From contig NZ_JARUKY010000004.1 of the NCBI RefSeq assembly GCF_029688925.1, forward strand, positions 124,001 to 188,000: a stretch of DNA of 64,000 nt, in the 5' to 3' direction. The notes under the pieces were generated by a model. It saw nothing but the letters and a program-made list of their open reading frames with translations. It did no database searches and had not been told where the DNA came from. The stretch is from Evansella sp. AB-P1 (lineage in GTDB: Bacteria; Bacillota; Bacilli; Bacillales; Salisediminibacteriaceae). Shown here piece by piece: positions 45,157 through 54,008 of this stretch; within the stretch, counting starts at the first letter, position 1; each line of letters opens with the position of its first letter. The translations under genes and the position numbers were made by a program.

Positions 45157-45464
45157 TTCCCGCAATTCTAATCTCATACCGTTTGCGGGAAGAATATCAG
45201 CTTCATTCATCCCGCATTTGCTTTTTTCACTGCTTTCCGGGCTTCTAGAACGTTTCTTGGATACCGCATTTGTGTTTTTCATTGCTTTCCGGGCTTCTAG
45301 AACGCTTCTTGAATACCGCATTTGTGTTTTTCATTGCTTTCCGGGCTTCTAGAACGCTTCTTGAGTACCGCTTTTGTATTTTTCATTGCTTTCCGGGCTT
45401 CTAGAACGCTTCATGGATACCGCATTTGTATTTTTCATTGCTTTCCGGGCTTCTAGAACGCTTC
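45157..45464 (+). repeat. 52-bp tandem repeat, five copies, with an upstream hairpin
   Basis: GCTTTCCGGGCTTCTAGAAC occurs five times at 45232, 45284, 45336, 45388 and 45440, an exact 52-base period. Each unit also has CCGCATTTG or a close variant and TTTTTCA(T/C)TG. Units 2-5 are nearly identical; the first differs most. A perfect 9-bp hairpin (TTCCCGCAA at 45157, TTGCGGGAA at 45183) precedes the array. Units contain the palindrome TTCTAGAA. There are no spacers, so it is not a CRISPR array. No gene is visible in 44873-45605. Confidence 0.88.
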
Positions 45465-45605
45465 TAATTTTCAGGGCAGATATAAAAAAGAACAAAGGCT
45501 CAGGGCGGCCTTTGTTCTACATAAGGGGATGTAACTTGTTTACATCCTAACTATAACGAACGATTATTAATATTTTGTAAAGAAATGGTGATTTATTTGC
45601 AAAAC

Positions 45606-47396
45606 TTAAAAACCGTTCTCATTATTTTCTGTTATTACCCTTGAAAAAACTAATCTAAAAGTCGTTCCTTTTCCAACTTCACTTTCAACAGACATGGTAG
45701 CTTTATGAGCTTCTGCCAAATGCTTCACAATAGCTAAACCTAACCCTGTTCCCCCTGAGTTCCTACTTCTTGCTCTATCAACTCTATAAAAACGTTCAAA
45801 TATTCTAGGAATTTCTTTTTTACTAATGCCAATTCCAGTATCTTTCACTTCCAAAACTACCGTTTTATTATGTTCCTTTACAATAACAGAAACGTCCCCA
45901 CCATTAGGTGTATACATAATTCCGTTATTAATTAGATTAATTAAAATTTGCTTTATTCTATTAGCGTCACCACTAATGATACCGTTCCCTTCAACTCTTT
46001 TTGATAACGTAATCTCTTTCAATTCAGCTTTCTCTTCCAAGATCATAAACACTTCATCTATTATAGCTTCAACATTTACATCTTGGATAGTTAAATAAAA
46101 TTGGGAACCTTCAATTCTAGAAAGATCTAACAAATCATTAATTAACGATTCTAAACGTTCCGATTCATTTGCAATTATAGTTAAGAAACGTTTCCTTAAT
46201 TCTGGATCTTCCATTGCACCTGATAACAACGTTTCCGTAAATCCTTTTAATGAGGTAACAGGAGTTTTTAATTCATGAGAAACATTAGCAACAAAATCCT
46301 TCCGTGCTTGTTCTAGCTTTTTTAACTCCGTTATATCATGAAAAACTAAAACAACTCCCTTTAATTGTAAGTCATTCCCAATAATAGGGGCACCATGTAC
46401 ATCAAAATGGCGAATCTCAATCTTTATCGGGAGGGAAAGGTGCTGTCTTTTTCTTTTTTCCGTTAATAATATTTCTTGAATAAGCTTTATTACATCTTTA
46501 TGGTTAATTACTTCATAATAAAGTTGATTCAACCAAGCGTCAGTATTTTCTTGAAAAATATCTTTGCACGAACGATTTACTAAAGTAATATCCCCTTTAG
46601 CATTTATGAGAATGAGTCCACTTCCCATATTCTCTATTAACGTTTCAAGTCTTTCCTTTTGAATTTCATAAGTATTCGTGATTTCTTGTAAATTTTCAGC
46701 TAATACATTTAATGAACGATTTAATTGACCCGTTTCATTATGAGATACTTCAAACGTTCTTGCTGAGAAGTTCCCTCTTGCTAATTGATTTGCTACTAGC
46801 CGGGCATCCTCGATCGGTGCTACCATCTGATTAGTAACCTTCGTTGCTAAAAATACAATAACTAAAAAGGCAATAAAGAAACTAACAAAAATGACAGTCC
46901 AAATATTTTGATGAATTATACTTATTTGATCAACTGGCATACCAATCCGTAAATAAGCTTGTAATCCTGTCGTCTCCTGATTAAATGGAATAGCGTAGTA
47001 TAGAAGTTCTCTATTAACAGAATGACTATAACGGATCTCTTGACCTATTCCTTCTTGAATAAGTTGTTTAATCTCTGGACGATTGAGGTGATTTTCCATC
47101 GTACTTATATTTGCATCTGTTTCAGCAATAACCGTTCCATCAAGATCAATGATTGTTATCCTGATATCCAGTTTATTAGCTATTTCCTTTATTTTATTTT
47201 GTATTATAGAATGATTCTCAAAATCAGCTTCTTCAAGTGTAAGAGCTACTAGCTCTGTTTCTTTTGTTACTCGATCATACATTCGATCGAAGTAAAATTC
47301 TTTAAATAATGATCCTAGTACAACCCCTAAGCTAGCTAAAACAAGTAAAATAATAATTGCTAATGGAAAAATAAGACGAGATTTATAACTACTCAT
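45606..47396 (-). CDS. phoR: Phosphate-starvation sensor histidine kinase PhoR
   Basis: A membrane sensor kinase that phosphorylates PhoP when phosphate is scarce. Membrane helices at about 8-30 and 165-185 flank an extracytoplasmic PAS-like domain; then HAMP (about 186-240), PAS (about 250-355), the phosphorylated H374 in NVSHELKTPVTSLKGF, and the ATPase domain with LINNGIMYTPNGG, VKDTGIGI and GGTGLGLAIVKHL. Length 596 is close to B. subtilis PhoR. Its ATG overlaps the phoP stop by 8 bases. Repeats, not genes, follow it. Confidence 0.94.
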   Translation of the reverse strand: MSSYKSRLIFPLAIIILLVLASLGVVLGSLFKEFYFDRMYDRVTKETELVALTLEEADFENHSIIQNKIKEIANKLDIRITIIDLDGTVIAETDANISTMENHLNRPEIKQLIQEGIGQEIRYSHSVNRELLYYAIPFNQETTGLQAYLRIGMPVDQISIIHQNIWTVIFVSFFIAFLVIVFLATKVTNQMVAPIEDARLVANQLARGNFSARTFEVSHNETGQLNRSLNVLAENLQEITNTYEIQKERLETLIENMGSGLILINAKGDITLVNRSCKDIFQENTDAWLNQLYYEVINHKDVIKLIQEILLTEKRKRQHLSLPIKIEIRHFDVHGAPIIGNDLQLKGVVLVFHDITELKKLEQARKDFVANVSHELKTPVTSLKGFTETLLSGAMEDPELRKRFLTIIANESERLESLINDLLDLSRIEGSQFYLTIQDVNVEAIIDEVFMILEEKAELKEITLSKRVEGNGIISGDANRIKQILINLINNGIMYTPNGGDVSVIVKEHNKTVVLEVKDTGIGISKKEIPRIFERFYRVDRARSRNSGGTGLGLAIVKHLAEAHKATMSVESEVGKGTTFRLVFSRVITENNENGF

Positions 47397-48105
47397 TTTT
47401 ATTTGGTATCTCCATTTTATAGCCTAATCCTCTAATTGTTTTTATATATACAGGCTTTTTTGTATTAGGTTCAATTTTATCTCTTAAATGACTCACATGA
47501 ACATCAACAATCCTAGTATCACCAACGAATTCATAATTCCAAACAGCATTTAATAATTGATCTCTAGTTAATACTCTTCCTTTATGATTAGCCAAATACA
47601 ATAAAAGTTCAAATTCCTTCGGAGTAAGTTCTAGTTGGCTACCATTCAAAAAAACCTCATAATTTTCAGGAAAAATTTCAACATCACCAATGACAATTTT
47701 ATTTGACAGAGTGCTGGACTCTACTGGCTTTTCTGTTGTTTGTGTTCTTCTTAATATTGCCCTTACACGAGCTACAACTTCTCGAGGGCTAAATGGTTTG
47801 GTTAAATAATCATCTGCACCTAATTCTAAGCCTAACACTTTATCAAACTCATCATCCTTCGCAGTTAACATTAGGATTGGTGTTAAGACTTTGTTTTGTC
47901 TTAACTGTTTACATACCTCTAAGCCATCCATTTCTGGAAGCATTAAATCAAGTATAATTAAATCATAATAATTGGAACAAGCTTTTTCTAAGGCAGTTTT
48001 TCCATCCATGGCTGTTGTCACATGGAAACCACCCTGCTCTAAATTAAACTGTAATAAAGTTAAAATCGATTCTTCATCATCTACAATCAATAACCTTTGC
48101 GACAT
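47389..48105 (-). CDS. phoP: Phosphate response regulator PhoP
   Basis: An OmpR-type response regulator of phosphate starvation. The receiver has D9, D10 and the phosphorylated D53 (LIILDLMLPEMDG), plus the K of LTKPFSPRE; the winged-helix domain covers about 135-235 (LTPKEFELLLYLANHKGRVL, VDVHVSHLRDKI). ATG 48105 with GGAGG 7 bases upstream gives 238 residues; the 21-residue extension of a longer frame is not credible. It is cotranscribed with phoR. The order mdh, (maoC), phoP, phoR resembles other bacilli. Confidence 0.96.
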   Translation of the reverse strand: MSQRLLIVDDEESILTLLQFNLEQGGFHVTTAMDGKTALEKACSNYYDLIILDLMLPEMDGLEVCKQLRQNKVLTPILMLTAKDDEFDKVLGLELGADDYLTKPFSPREVVARVRAILRRTQTTEKPVESSTLSNKIVIGDVEIFPENYEVFLNGSQLELTPKEFELLLYLANHKGRVLTRDQLLNAVWNYEFVGDTRIVDVHVSHLRDKIEPNTKKPVYIKTIRGLGYKMEIPNKNE

Positions 48106-48277
48106 TGTATTTCCTCCTAATATACTTAGATTCCCTGAAAACCTAAGCAAAATAGAGTTTATAAACAATTCCCCTATGTATATCTCATTTATTTTATCTT
48201 ACTATATTTTAATAGAATCACAAATATTATTTTTAATATACATAACCTTTTGTTCTGAACCGGCTTATTTAATTATG

Positions 48278-48370
48278 ATAAGAAAAGCGCAAGGCGCCCC
48301 AATTACGCCTAAGTACAGCCTACGTCCTGTCCCCTAAACAACTTTCAAAGTAAAAATTTTATCTTTCTTA
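48278..48370 (+). repeat. Family C dispersed repeat
   Basis: GATAAGAAAAGCGCAAGGCG through CAACTTTCAAAGTAAAAATT, sharing both ends with the copy at 36048. The centre TACGTCCTGT keeps the GTCCT loop with only a short stem. The same CAATTACGCCTAAGT text occurs at 53840. Confidence 0.78.
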
Positions 48371-48443
48371 TCTTTTTAAAAAATAAAAACTACCCTTTTA
48401 TTGAAAGAGTAGTTTACATTATTCACTGTATTGTACTGTTAAA

Positions 48444-48657
48444 AGTGCGTGTTCAAAAAGGAGGATAAAAATAGCCGAGTCAACTAAAGTCACAACGTCC
48501 TGTTGCAACGCCGACACTAGCACGTCCTGTGCGTCGAAAGATCAAGGCGGCGTAGCTTTGAGTACCGCAGCGTATGCTTTTAATACGTGAGGAACGGAAA
48601 AGCAAGCCAACGCAGAGATTAGACAGATATTTTTCCCGGACTTTTGAACATCCTCTA
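48444..48657 (+). repeat. Family B repeat, copy 2, about 215 bp
   Basis: Nearly identical to 35631-35847, starting AGTGCGTGTTCAAAAAGGAG and ending CTTTTGAACATCCTCTA. Differences are point changes plus a shorter T run near the end. Its last bases supply the stop codon of the MaoC-like gene (TAG, complement of 48655-48657), so the element lies flush against that gene. Confidence 0.85.
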
Positions 48658-49143
48658 AAAGTTATCAAAATTTCCAGCGTCATGAGTCATAGGCTTCCAT
48701 GGATATGGAGGACTTACTTCTACTTCTCCTTGCATTACTATACTTTCAAGTTCATTCTTCCCTATTACATGCAATAAAGCTGTATGCTTGTTTTCATCAA
48801 TACTCACAATCTCCATTTTTAAGTACAAAGTCTCGTAATGATAAAGAGGCTTCGGATATGAAAAAGATATTTTATTAATGGAGCTTCCTGGACCTGGTAA
48901 ATATGTTGAAATTGCAGATGAAACTAACCCATGAAGCATAATATGGGGAACAATTGGTTTTCCATATGGAGTTCTAGAGGCATAGTCGTGCTGAATATAT
49001 ATAGGATTTGCATCTTCAGAGAATCCTAAATAGAGTAAGATCTCTTTATCCTGAATTTCCTTTGATATTTCTATCTTTTCTCCAATTTTCAGCTGATCAA
49101 TCGTTTTCCCTAGCTTTCTTTTTTTAGTAAACAGATGAAACAC
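48655..49143 (-). CDS. MaoC-like hot-dog domain protein
   Basis: A 162-residue hot-dog-fold protein of the MaoC/R-hydratase family. The hydratase-2 signature is recognisable as SEDANPIYIQHDYASRTPYG, then PHIMLHGLVSSAISTYLPGPG. In active R-specific enoyl-CoA hydratases the pattern is D-x-N-P-[IL]-H; here D44 and N46 are kept but the histidine position is Y49, so catalysis may be altered or lost. It lies between mdh and phoP, has a CRE-like site in its promoter region, and its stop codon is formed by a repeat element. AAAGGAG precedes the ATG. The name rests on fold motifs only. Confidence 0.78.
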   Translation of the reverse strand: MFHLFTKKRKLGKTIDQLKIGEKIEISKEIQDKEILLYLGFSEDANPIYIQHDYASRTPYGKPIVPHIMLHGLVSSAISTYLPGPGSSINKISFSYPKPLYHYETLYLKMEIVSIDENKHTALLHVIGKNELESIVMQGEVEVSPPYPWKPMTHDAGNFDNF

Positions 49144-49162
49144 TCCTTTACAAATAGTTTAA

Positions 49163-49176
49163 AGTAAGCGCTTACA
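49163..49176. promoter_or_regulatory. CRE-like catabolite control site upstream of the MaoC-like gene
   Basis: AGTAAGCGCTTACA fits the CcpA site pattern TGWNANCGNTNWCA at 13 of 14 positions and contains a perfect 12-bp palindrome GTAAGCGCTTAC. It lies 20 bases before the MaoC-like start and after the mdh stop, a position suited to repression of the MaoC-like gene by CcpA. Confidence 0.65.
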
Positions 49177-49188
49177 AAATAATGATAA

Positions 49189-49220
49189 AAGAAATCCGGT
49201 TAAATTACCGAATTTCTTTT
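49189..49220 (-). terminator. Terminator of citZ-icd-mdh
   Basis: AAGAAATCCGGT and ACCGAATTTCTT (one internal mismatch) form the stem with T-rich flank on the minus strand, 20 bases after mdh. Confidence 0.75.
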
Positions 49221-49239
49221 ATTTTATCATATTCTCTAT

Positions 49240-50181
49240 TTACTTATCTAATACCTTCATTACATTTTTAACAGAATCAACAGATTTTTGTAATGCTGCC
49301 TTTTCATCTTCCGTTAACTCCAGTTCGAGAATCTTTTCAATTCCATCGCCACCAAGTATCGTAGGAACACCTAAATATAGATCTTCATATCCATATTCCC
49401 CTTCTAAGTATGCGATTGATGGAAGAATACGTTTCTTATCCTTTAGTATAGCTTCAACCATTTGTACAATAGAAGCGGCAGGTGCATAATAAGCACTACC
49501 ATTTCCTAAAAGGTTAACGATTTCACCGCCACCTTTACGAGTACGTTCTACAATTGCTTCAAGACGATCTTGTGGAATTAATTTTTCTACTGGAATACCA
49601 CCAGCAAAAGAATAACGCAGCATCGGTACCATATCGTCACCGTGTCCCCCTAGAACAAAGCCGGTAATATCTTCAACGGATACATTTAATTCTTGTGCTA
49701 CAAAGGTTCTAAAACGAGCAGTATCAAGCACCCCTGATTGACCTATCACTCGATTTTTTGGAAAACCTGATTCCTTAAATACCGTGTATGTCATGGCATC
49801 TACTGGATTTGTAAGTACAATAATATAACAATTAGGCGAGTACTTTACAATTTCTTTTGTCACTTGTTTCATAATACCAGCGTTCGTGGCAACTAAATCA
49901 TCACGACTCATACCAGGTTTTCTCGGAATCCCTGCAGTAATAACAACGATGTCTGAACTCTCAGTGTCTTTGTAATCGGACGTTCCAATAATATTTGAAT
50001 CAAACCCCTGAACAGGACTAGCTTCTAGCATATCTAACGCTTTACCTTTAGTTGGATTCTCAGCCTGTGGAATATCAACTATAACGACATCACCTAACTC
50101 TTTTTGTGCTGCCATTATTGCTGTTGTAGTCCCTGTGAATCCCCCACCGACAACCGTAATCTTTTTACGCTTAATAGCCAT
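49240..50181 (-). CDS. mdh: Malate dehydrogenase
   Basis: Oxidises malate to oxaloacetate with NAD in the TCA cycle. It is the LDH-like type: Rossmann [14 protein letters not shown] near the start with VVIVD for NAD, the loop [15 protein letters not shown] carrying the dicarboxylate-binding arginines, and catalytic His in [14 protein letters not shown]. Length 313 is normal. It follows icd by 77 bases, as in the B. subtilis citZ-icd-mdh operon, and a terminator follows. Confidence 0.97.
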   Translation of the reverse strand: MAIKRKKITVVGGGFTGTTTAIMAAQKELGDVVIVDIPQAENPTKGKALDMLEASPVQGFDSNIIGTSDYKDTESSDIVVITAGIPRKPGMSRDDLVATNAGIMKQVTKEIVKYSPNCYIIVLTNPVDAMTYTVFKESGFPKNRVIGQSGVLDTARFRTFVAQELNVSVEDITGFVLGGHGDDMVPMLRYSFAGGIPVEKLIPQDRLEAIVERTRKGGGEIVNLLGNGSAYYAPAASIVQMVEAILKDKKRILPSIAYLEGEYGYEDLYLGVPTILGGDGIEKILELELTEDEKAALQKSVDSVKNVMKVLDK

Positions 50182-50258
50182 AGCAACCTTCCCCCTTCAA
50201 TATTATTAAACACAATGTCCTTGATATTCCCCACTAAAAACATTCAGCCATAACAATA

Positions 50259-51524
50259 TTAAAGATTTTTAATTAGTTCGTCACCAAATTCAGAACACTT
50301 CACTTCTGTTGCACCTTCCATTAAACGTGCAAAATCATAAGTGACAACTTTACTACCGATTGTTTTATCCATAGAATTCTCAACTAAATCAGCAGCTTCT
50401 GTCCATCCTAAGTGACGTAGCATTAGTACACCAGAAAGTAAAACAGAAGAAGGATTTACTTTATCAAGACCAGCATACTTAGGTGCTGTTCCGTGAGTGG
50501 CTTCAAAAATTGCATGGCCAGTATCGTAGTTAATGTTAGCTCCTGGAGCAATACCAATTCCCCCAACTTGTGCAGCTAAAGCATCTGATACATAGTCCCC
50601 GTTTAAGTTCATTGTTGCAACAACATCAAACTCTTTCGGACGAGTTAAGATTTGTTGTAAGAAAATATCGGCGATTGCATCTTTAACGATAATTTTCCCT
50701 TCAGCTTCTGCTTTACCTTGTGCATCATTTGCCGCGTCGCGACCTTTTTCTTCTACAATTTTATCGTATTCAGCCCATGTAAATACTTTATCTGCAAACT
50801 CTTTCTCAGCTAACTCGTAACCCCAGTTTTTGAAGGCACCTTCAGTAAATTTCATGATGTTTCCTTTGTGAACAAGTGTTACACTTTTACGTCCTTCATC
50901 AATTGCATATTGAATAGCAGCGCGAACTAGACGATGTGTACCTTCTTCTGATACTGGTTTTACACCTATACCTGAAGTTTCAGGGAAACGAATTTTCGTT
51001 GCACCCATTTCATTTTGTAAAAATTCAACTACTTTTTTCGCTTCTGGAGTACCTTGTTGGAACTCAATACCAGCGTAAATATCTTCAGTGTTTTCACGGA
51101 AAATAACCATATCTGTGTCTTGTGGACGTTTTACAGGGGAAGGAACTCCTTCAAACCAACGAACTGGACGTACACAAGCATATAAATCAAGCTCTTGTCG
51201 AAGTGCAACGTTTAATGAACGGAAACCTCCTCCTATTGGAGTTGTTAATGGTCCTTTGATAGCGATTAAATATTCGTTAATTGTTTCTAAAGTTTCATTT
51301 GGTAGCCATTCACCAGTTTGATTAAAAGCTTTTTCACCAGCTAAAACTTCCTTCCAAACAATATTTTTCTCACCATTATATGCTTTTTCTACTGCAGCCT
51401 CGATAACACGTGATGCTGCTTTCCAAATATCAGGTCCAATACCGTCCCCTTCGATAAATGGAATAACTGGTTGATTAGGTACATTTAATTGACCATTTGT
51501 AACTGTGATTTTTTCTCCTGCCAT
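50259..51524 (-). CDS. icd: Isocitrate dehydrogenase (NADP)
   Basis: Oxidative decarboxylation of isocitrate to 2-oxoglutarate, NADP-dependent. The substrate loop [20 protein letters not shown] includes the serine that E. coli phosphorylates; [20 protein letters not shown] and [17 protein letters not shown] are conserved, and [16 protein letters not shown] follows. Length 421 matches the Bacillus enzyme. GGAGG precedes the ATG. It is the middle gene between citZ and mdh. Confidence 0.97.
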   Translation of the reverse strand: MAGEKITVTNGQLNVPNQPVIPFIEGDGIGPDIWKAASRVIEAAVEKAYNGEKNIVWKEVLAGEKAFNQTGEWLPNETLETINEYLIAIKGPLTTPIGGGFRSLNVALRQELDLYACVRPVRWFEGVPSPVKRPQDTDMVIFRENTEDIYAGIEFQQGTPEAKKVVEFLQNEMGATKIRFPETSGIGVKPVSEEGTHRLVRAAIQYAIDEGRKSVTLVHKGNIMKFTEGAFKNWGYELAEKEFADKVFTWAEYDKIVEEKGRDAANDAQGKAEAEGKIIVKDAIADIFLQQILTRPKEFDVVATMNLNGDYVSDALAAQVGGIGIAPGANINYDTGHAIFEATHGTAPKYAGLDKVNPSSVLLSGVLMLRHLGWTEAADLVENSMDKTIGSKVVTYDFARLMEGATEVKCSEFGDELIKNL

Positions 51525-51618
51525 GAAAATAACCTCCTAAAAATTTAAGTAATTTATGTAGTGACAATAGGAAAGGGAGGATTTAAAGGTAATAGTCCCT
51601 CCCCTATTATTTACAATC

Positions 51619-52734
51619 TTATCTTTTTTCTAATGGAATCCACTCTTGATGACTTGGACCAGTATATTCTGCTCTTGGTCTAATCAATCTATTGTTTTCA
51701 TATTGCTCTAAAATATGCGCAATCCAACCTGAAGTACGGCTCACTGCAAAGAGTGGAGTAAATAAATCATGCTCAATTCCTAGACTATGGTAAACAGATG
51801 CTGAATAGAAGTCGACATTCGGAAGAAGTCCCTTCTCATTAGTCACAACCTCATCAATCTTAACACTCATTTCATACCATTTAGACTCACCTGTTATCTT
51901 AGTAAGCTGACGAGACATTTCTTTTAAATGTTTCGCGCGTGGATCACCATTTTTGTATACTCGGTGTCCAAACCCCATAATTTTAACTTTTCTTGATAGA
52001 GCATCTTTAATGTATGATTCTGCTTTATTCTCTTCACCAATTTCGGAAAGCATTTTCATAACTTGCTCATTTGCACCACCATGCAAAGGACCTTTTAAAG
52101 CACCAATTGCAGCGGAAATACCAGAGTACATATCTGATAATGTAGCAACACATACACGAGCAGTAAATGTAGAAGCATTTAATTCGTGATCAGCGTGAAG
52201 TACTAATGCTTTATTGATAGCACTCTCAGATATTTCATCAGGCTCTTCACCATTTAACATATAGAGAAAATTAGCTGCAAAACTTAATTCTTTTTTAGGC
52301 TCAACTGGATCTTTTCCTTGTCTGATCCTTGCAAACGCTGCCACTAATGTTGGCATTTGCGCTTGAAGCTTTAGCGCTTTTTGAAGATTTGCTTCTCCAT
52401 TCAAATCATCAGCAGACTCATCAAATAACGCTAAATTTGATACAGATGTACGAAGAGCTGCCATTGGATGTACTTTATCAATAGGATATGTTTTCATTTG
52501 GTTTATTACTTCTGCTGGAACTGTCGCAGCCTCTGCTAGTTGCTTTTTAAATTGTGTTAACTCTGTCTCATTAGGAAGTCGGTTGTTCCAAAGCAAATAA
52601 ATAACCTCTTCAAAACTTGCATGATCAGCTAAATCGTCGATATTATACCCATTATAAGTTAGAACGCCATCGATGATAGAACTGACACTAGATGTTGTAG
52701 CTACTACTCCTTCTAAACCTTTTGTTGCACTCAT
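51619..52734 (-). CDS. citZ: Citrate synthase
   Basis: Condenses acetyl-CoA and oxaloacetate. The active-site pattern is intact: LHADHELNASTFTARV, then KIMGFGHRVYKNGDPRAKHL, and D in the region of LPNVDFYSASVYHSLG. Length 371 fits the short Gram-positive type. AAAGGAGAGG precedes the ATG. It heads citZ-icd-mdh; a 370-base gap upstream contains two copies of a TTCGAAACGT palindrome-like motif that may be operators. I see no good CRE or clear CcpC box there. Confidence 0.96.
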   Translation of the reverse strand: MSATKGLEGVVATTSSVSSIIDGVLTYNGYNIDDLADHASFEEVIYLLWNNRLPNETELTQFKKQLAEAATVPAEVINQMKTYPIDKVHPMAALRTSVSNLALFDESADDLNGEANLQKALKLQAQMPTLVAAFARIRQGKDPVEPKKELSFAANFLYMLNGEEPDEISESAINKALVLHADHELNASTFTARVCVATLSDMYSGISAAIGALKGPLHGGANEQVMKMLSEIGEENKAESYIKDALSRKVKIMGFGHRVYKNGDPRAKHLKEMSRQLTKITGESKWYEMSVKIDEVVTNEKGLLPNVDFYSASVYHSLGIEHDLFTPLFAVSRTSGWIAHILEQYENNRLIRPRAEYTGPSHQEWIPLEKR

Positions 52735-52816
52735 ACCAACCTCTCCTTTGTCCTAAATTTATTGGGAGATACCTTTATCTATGTCTCCCCGTGTAAAAAC
52801 TCGGAGAAATACTAGA

Positions 52817-52888
52817 ACGTTTCGAAACATATTATTTTACCCTTCTACAATTCAGGAATATTTTATTAATATACTTTATTCGAAACGT
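52817..52888. promoter_or_regulatory. Paired inverted motifs upstream of citZ
   Basis: ACGTTTCGAA (52818-52827) and its exact complement-inverse TTCGAAACGT (52879-52888) lie 51 bases apart, flanking the probable citZ promoter. The first is part of the palindrome GTTTCGAAAC (52819-52828). They may bind one regulator at two places. The regulator is unknown. The rest of the 52735-53105 gap has no gene I can support. Confidence 0.4.
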
Positions 52889-53105
52889 GTTCCCCTTTGA
52901 GCAATCAACCGTAGGCAATATTTACGCCAACGTCTATACCCTCGATACATATCTTCGGAAATCTTTCAACTATGTATTTAGCATACCTTCCGCTTTTTAT
53001 TATACCATTTTTCACATTTTTGTGAACTTTTATTTTTTAAAACAACCAAAAATTCGGACTTCTACAACTATTTAAAGTTGTTTGAATATTCAAATATATA
53101 AATAA

Positions 53106-53579
53106 TTATCCACCAATTCCCGTAAAAAATTGCACTACTTTTATTGCCATATAGGCTATTCCAGCACCAATTAATGGTCCAACTGCAACTCCATTAAAAA
53201 CAGCCACAGCTAAAATTGTCCCAACAACTAAGGCAACAGTAATGTGAGGGTCTGCTTTTAATAGTTCTATCCCATTCGCTGCTATTACTGCAACAAAAAT
53301 TCCCGAAACTAATGCTATCCATGCATAGTAGGATTTTAATGCCTGTTGCAAATCGTTAAAGGTGATTTGTCCTGTAACAATCGGTACTAACACTGCAATA
53401 GTAATGATTGTTACCCCAATACTAATCCCTTTTTGTTGAATATATGGAAATACTTTATCACCAAGACCAATCCACTTAATTACTAGTAAGAACACTACGG
53501 CAATGATGAGAGATTGATTCTTTGCTATAAGTGCTATGACTAGCAATATAAACATAAATAAAGTTGCACTAGAAAACAA
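53106..53579 (-). CDS. ytwI: DUF441 family membrane protein YtwI
   Basis: A 157-residue membrane protein of the DUF441 (YeaL) family with about four hydrophobic segments (5-33, 50-70, 82-104, 112-150) and the glycine-rich VGTILAVAVFNGVAVGPLIG. Function unknown. The start is TTG at 53579 with AGGAGG upstream. It sits between ytvI and citZ as in B. subtilis. A repeat fills the gap toward ytvI. Confidence 0.87.
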   Translation of the reverse strand: MFSSATLFMFILLVIALIAKNQSLIIAVVFLLVIKWIGLGDKVFPYIQQKGISIGVTIITIAVLVPIVTGQITFNDLQQALKSYYAWIALVSGIFVAVIAANGIELLKADPHITVALVVGTILAVAVFNGVAVGPLIGAGIAYMAIKVVQFFTGIGG

Positions 53580-53835
53580 CGATTACTTCCTCCTATGTGT
53601 TTACACTTTAATATTAACATACACAAAATAATATGAAAAAAAGTTAGCTCAGTTACTAGTTTTTTTCTTTTACTCTTGTTTTAGTCATTCATAATGTTAT
53701 TTTGTTTGCATACCATTTTACTAAGGGCTTGTCTTTTTATGGAATATAGATTTTATCTACTTATTCCACAATCAAGACATACTTCCTTAATAAATTGGCT
53801 CTGTTATTCTTCATTGTTGATTTTTTCTCCTCGAT

Positions 53836-53950
53836 CCTCCAATTACGCCTAAGTTCCGCCTACGTCTTGTTGGCACGGCGTAGTGTCTCCGTCCTGGCTC
53901 GGGCAAACTTTCTGCTACCTAGGGCGAAAAGAATAATCTTTAATAAGAAG
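53836..53950 (+). repeat. Family C-related dispersed repeat
   Basis: CAATTACGCCTAAGTTCCGC is shared with 48299 and leads into GCCTAC-GTCTT-GTTGGC (one mismatch in the stem) and CC-GTCCT-GG (53889 region), ending GGGCGAAAAGAAT. It is the only structured part of the 53580-54008 gap; the ytwI and ytvI promoters must flank it. Confidence 0.65.
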
Positions 53951-54008
53951 TCAGTAAGTATATACAATTTTAACACGCATTCGTATATAGAAGCTAAGGT
54001 GGGAGATT

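Noticed and set aside
45212-45464. CRISPR array
   Set aside because: The 52-bp units are directly joined with no unique spacers, and no cas gene is present.
44873-45605. Remnant of a transposase or prophage in the long gene-free gap
   Set aside because: No frame of useful length or transposase motif can be read; the gap is explained by family A and tandem repeats.
48480-48777. Overlapping frames in family B copy 2 and the 3' end of the MaoC-like gene
   Set aside because: They are products of the repeat sequence or of the strand opposite a real gene, without initiation signals.
52811-52836. CcpA site upstream of citZ
   Set aside because: Aligning GAAACGTTC to the CRE pattern leaves at least four mismatches at fixed positions.
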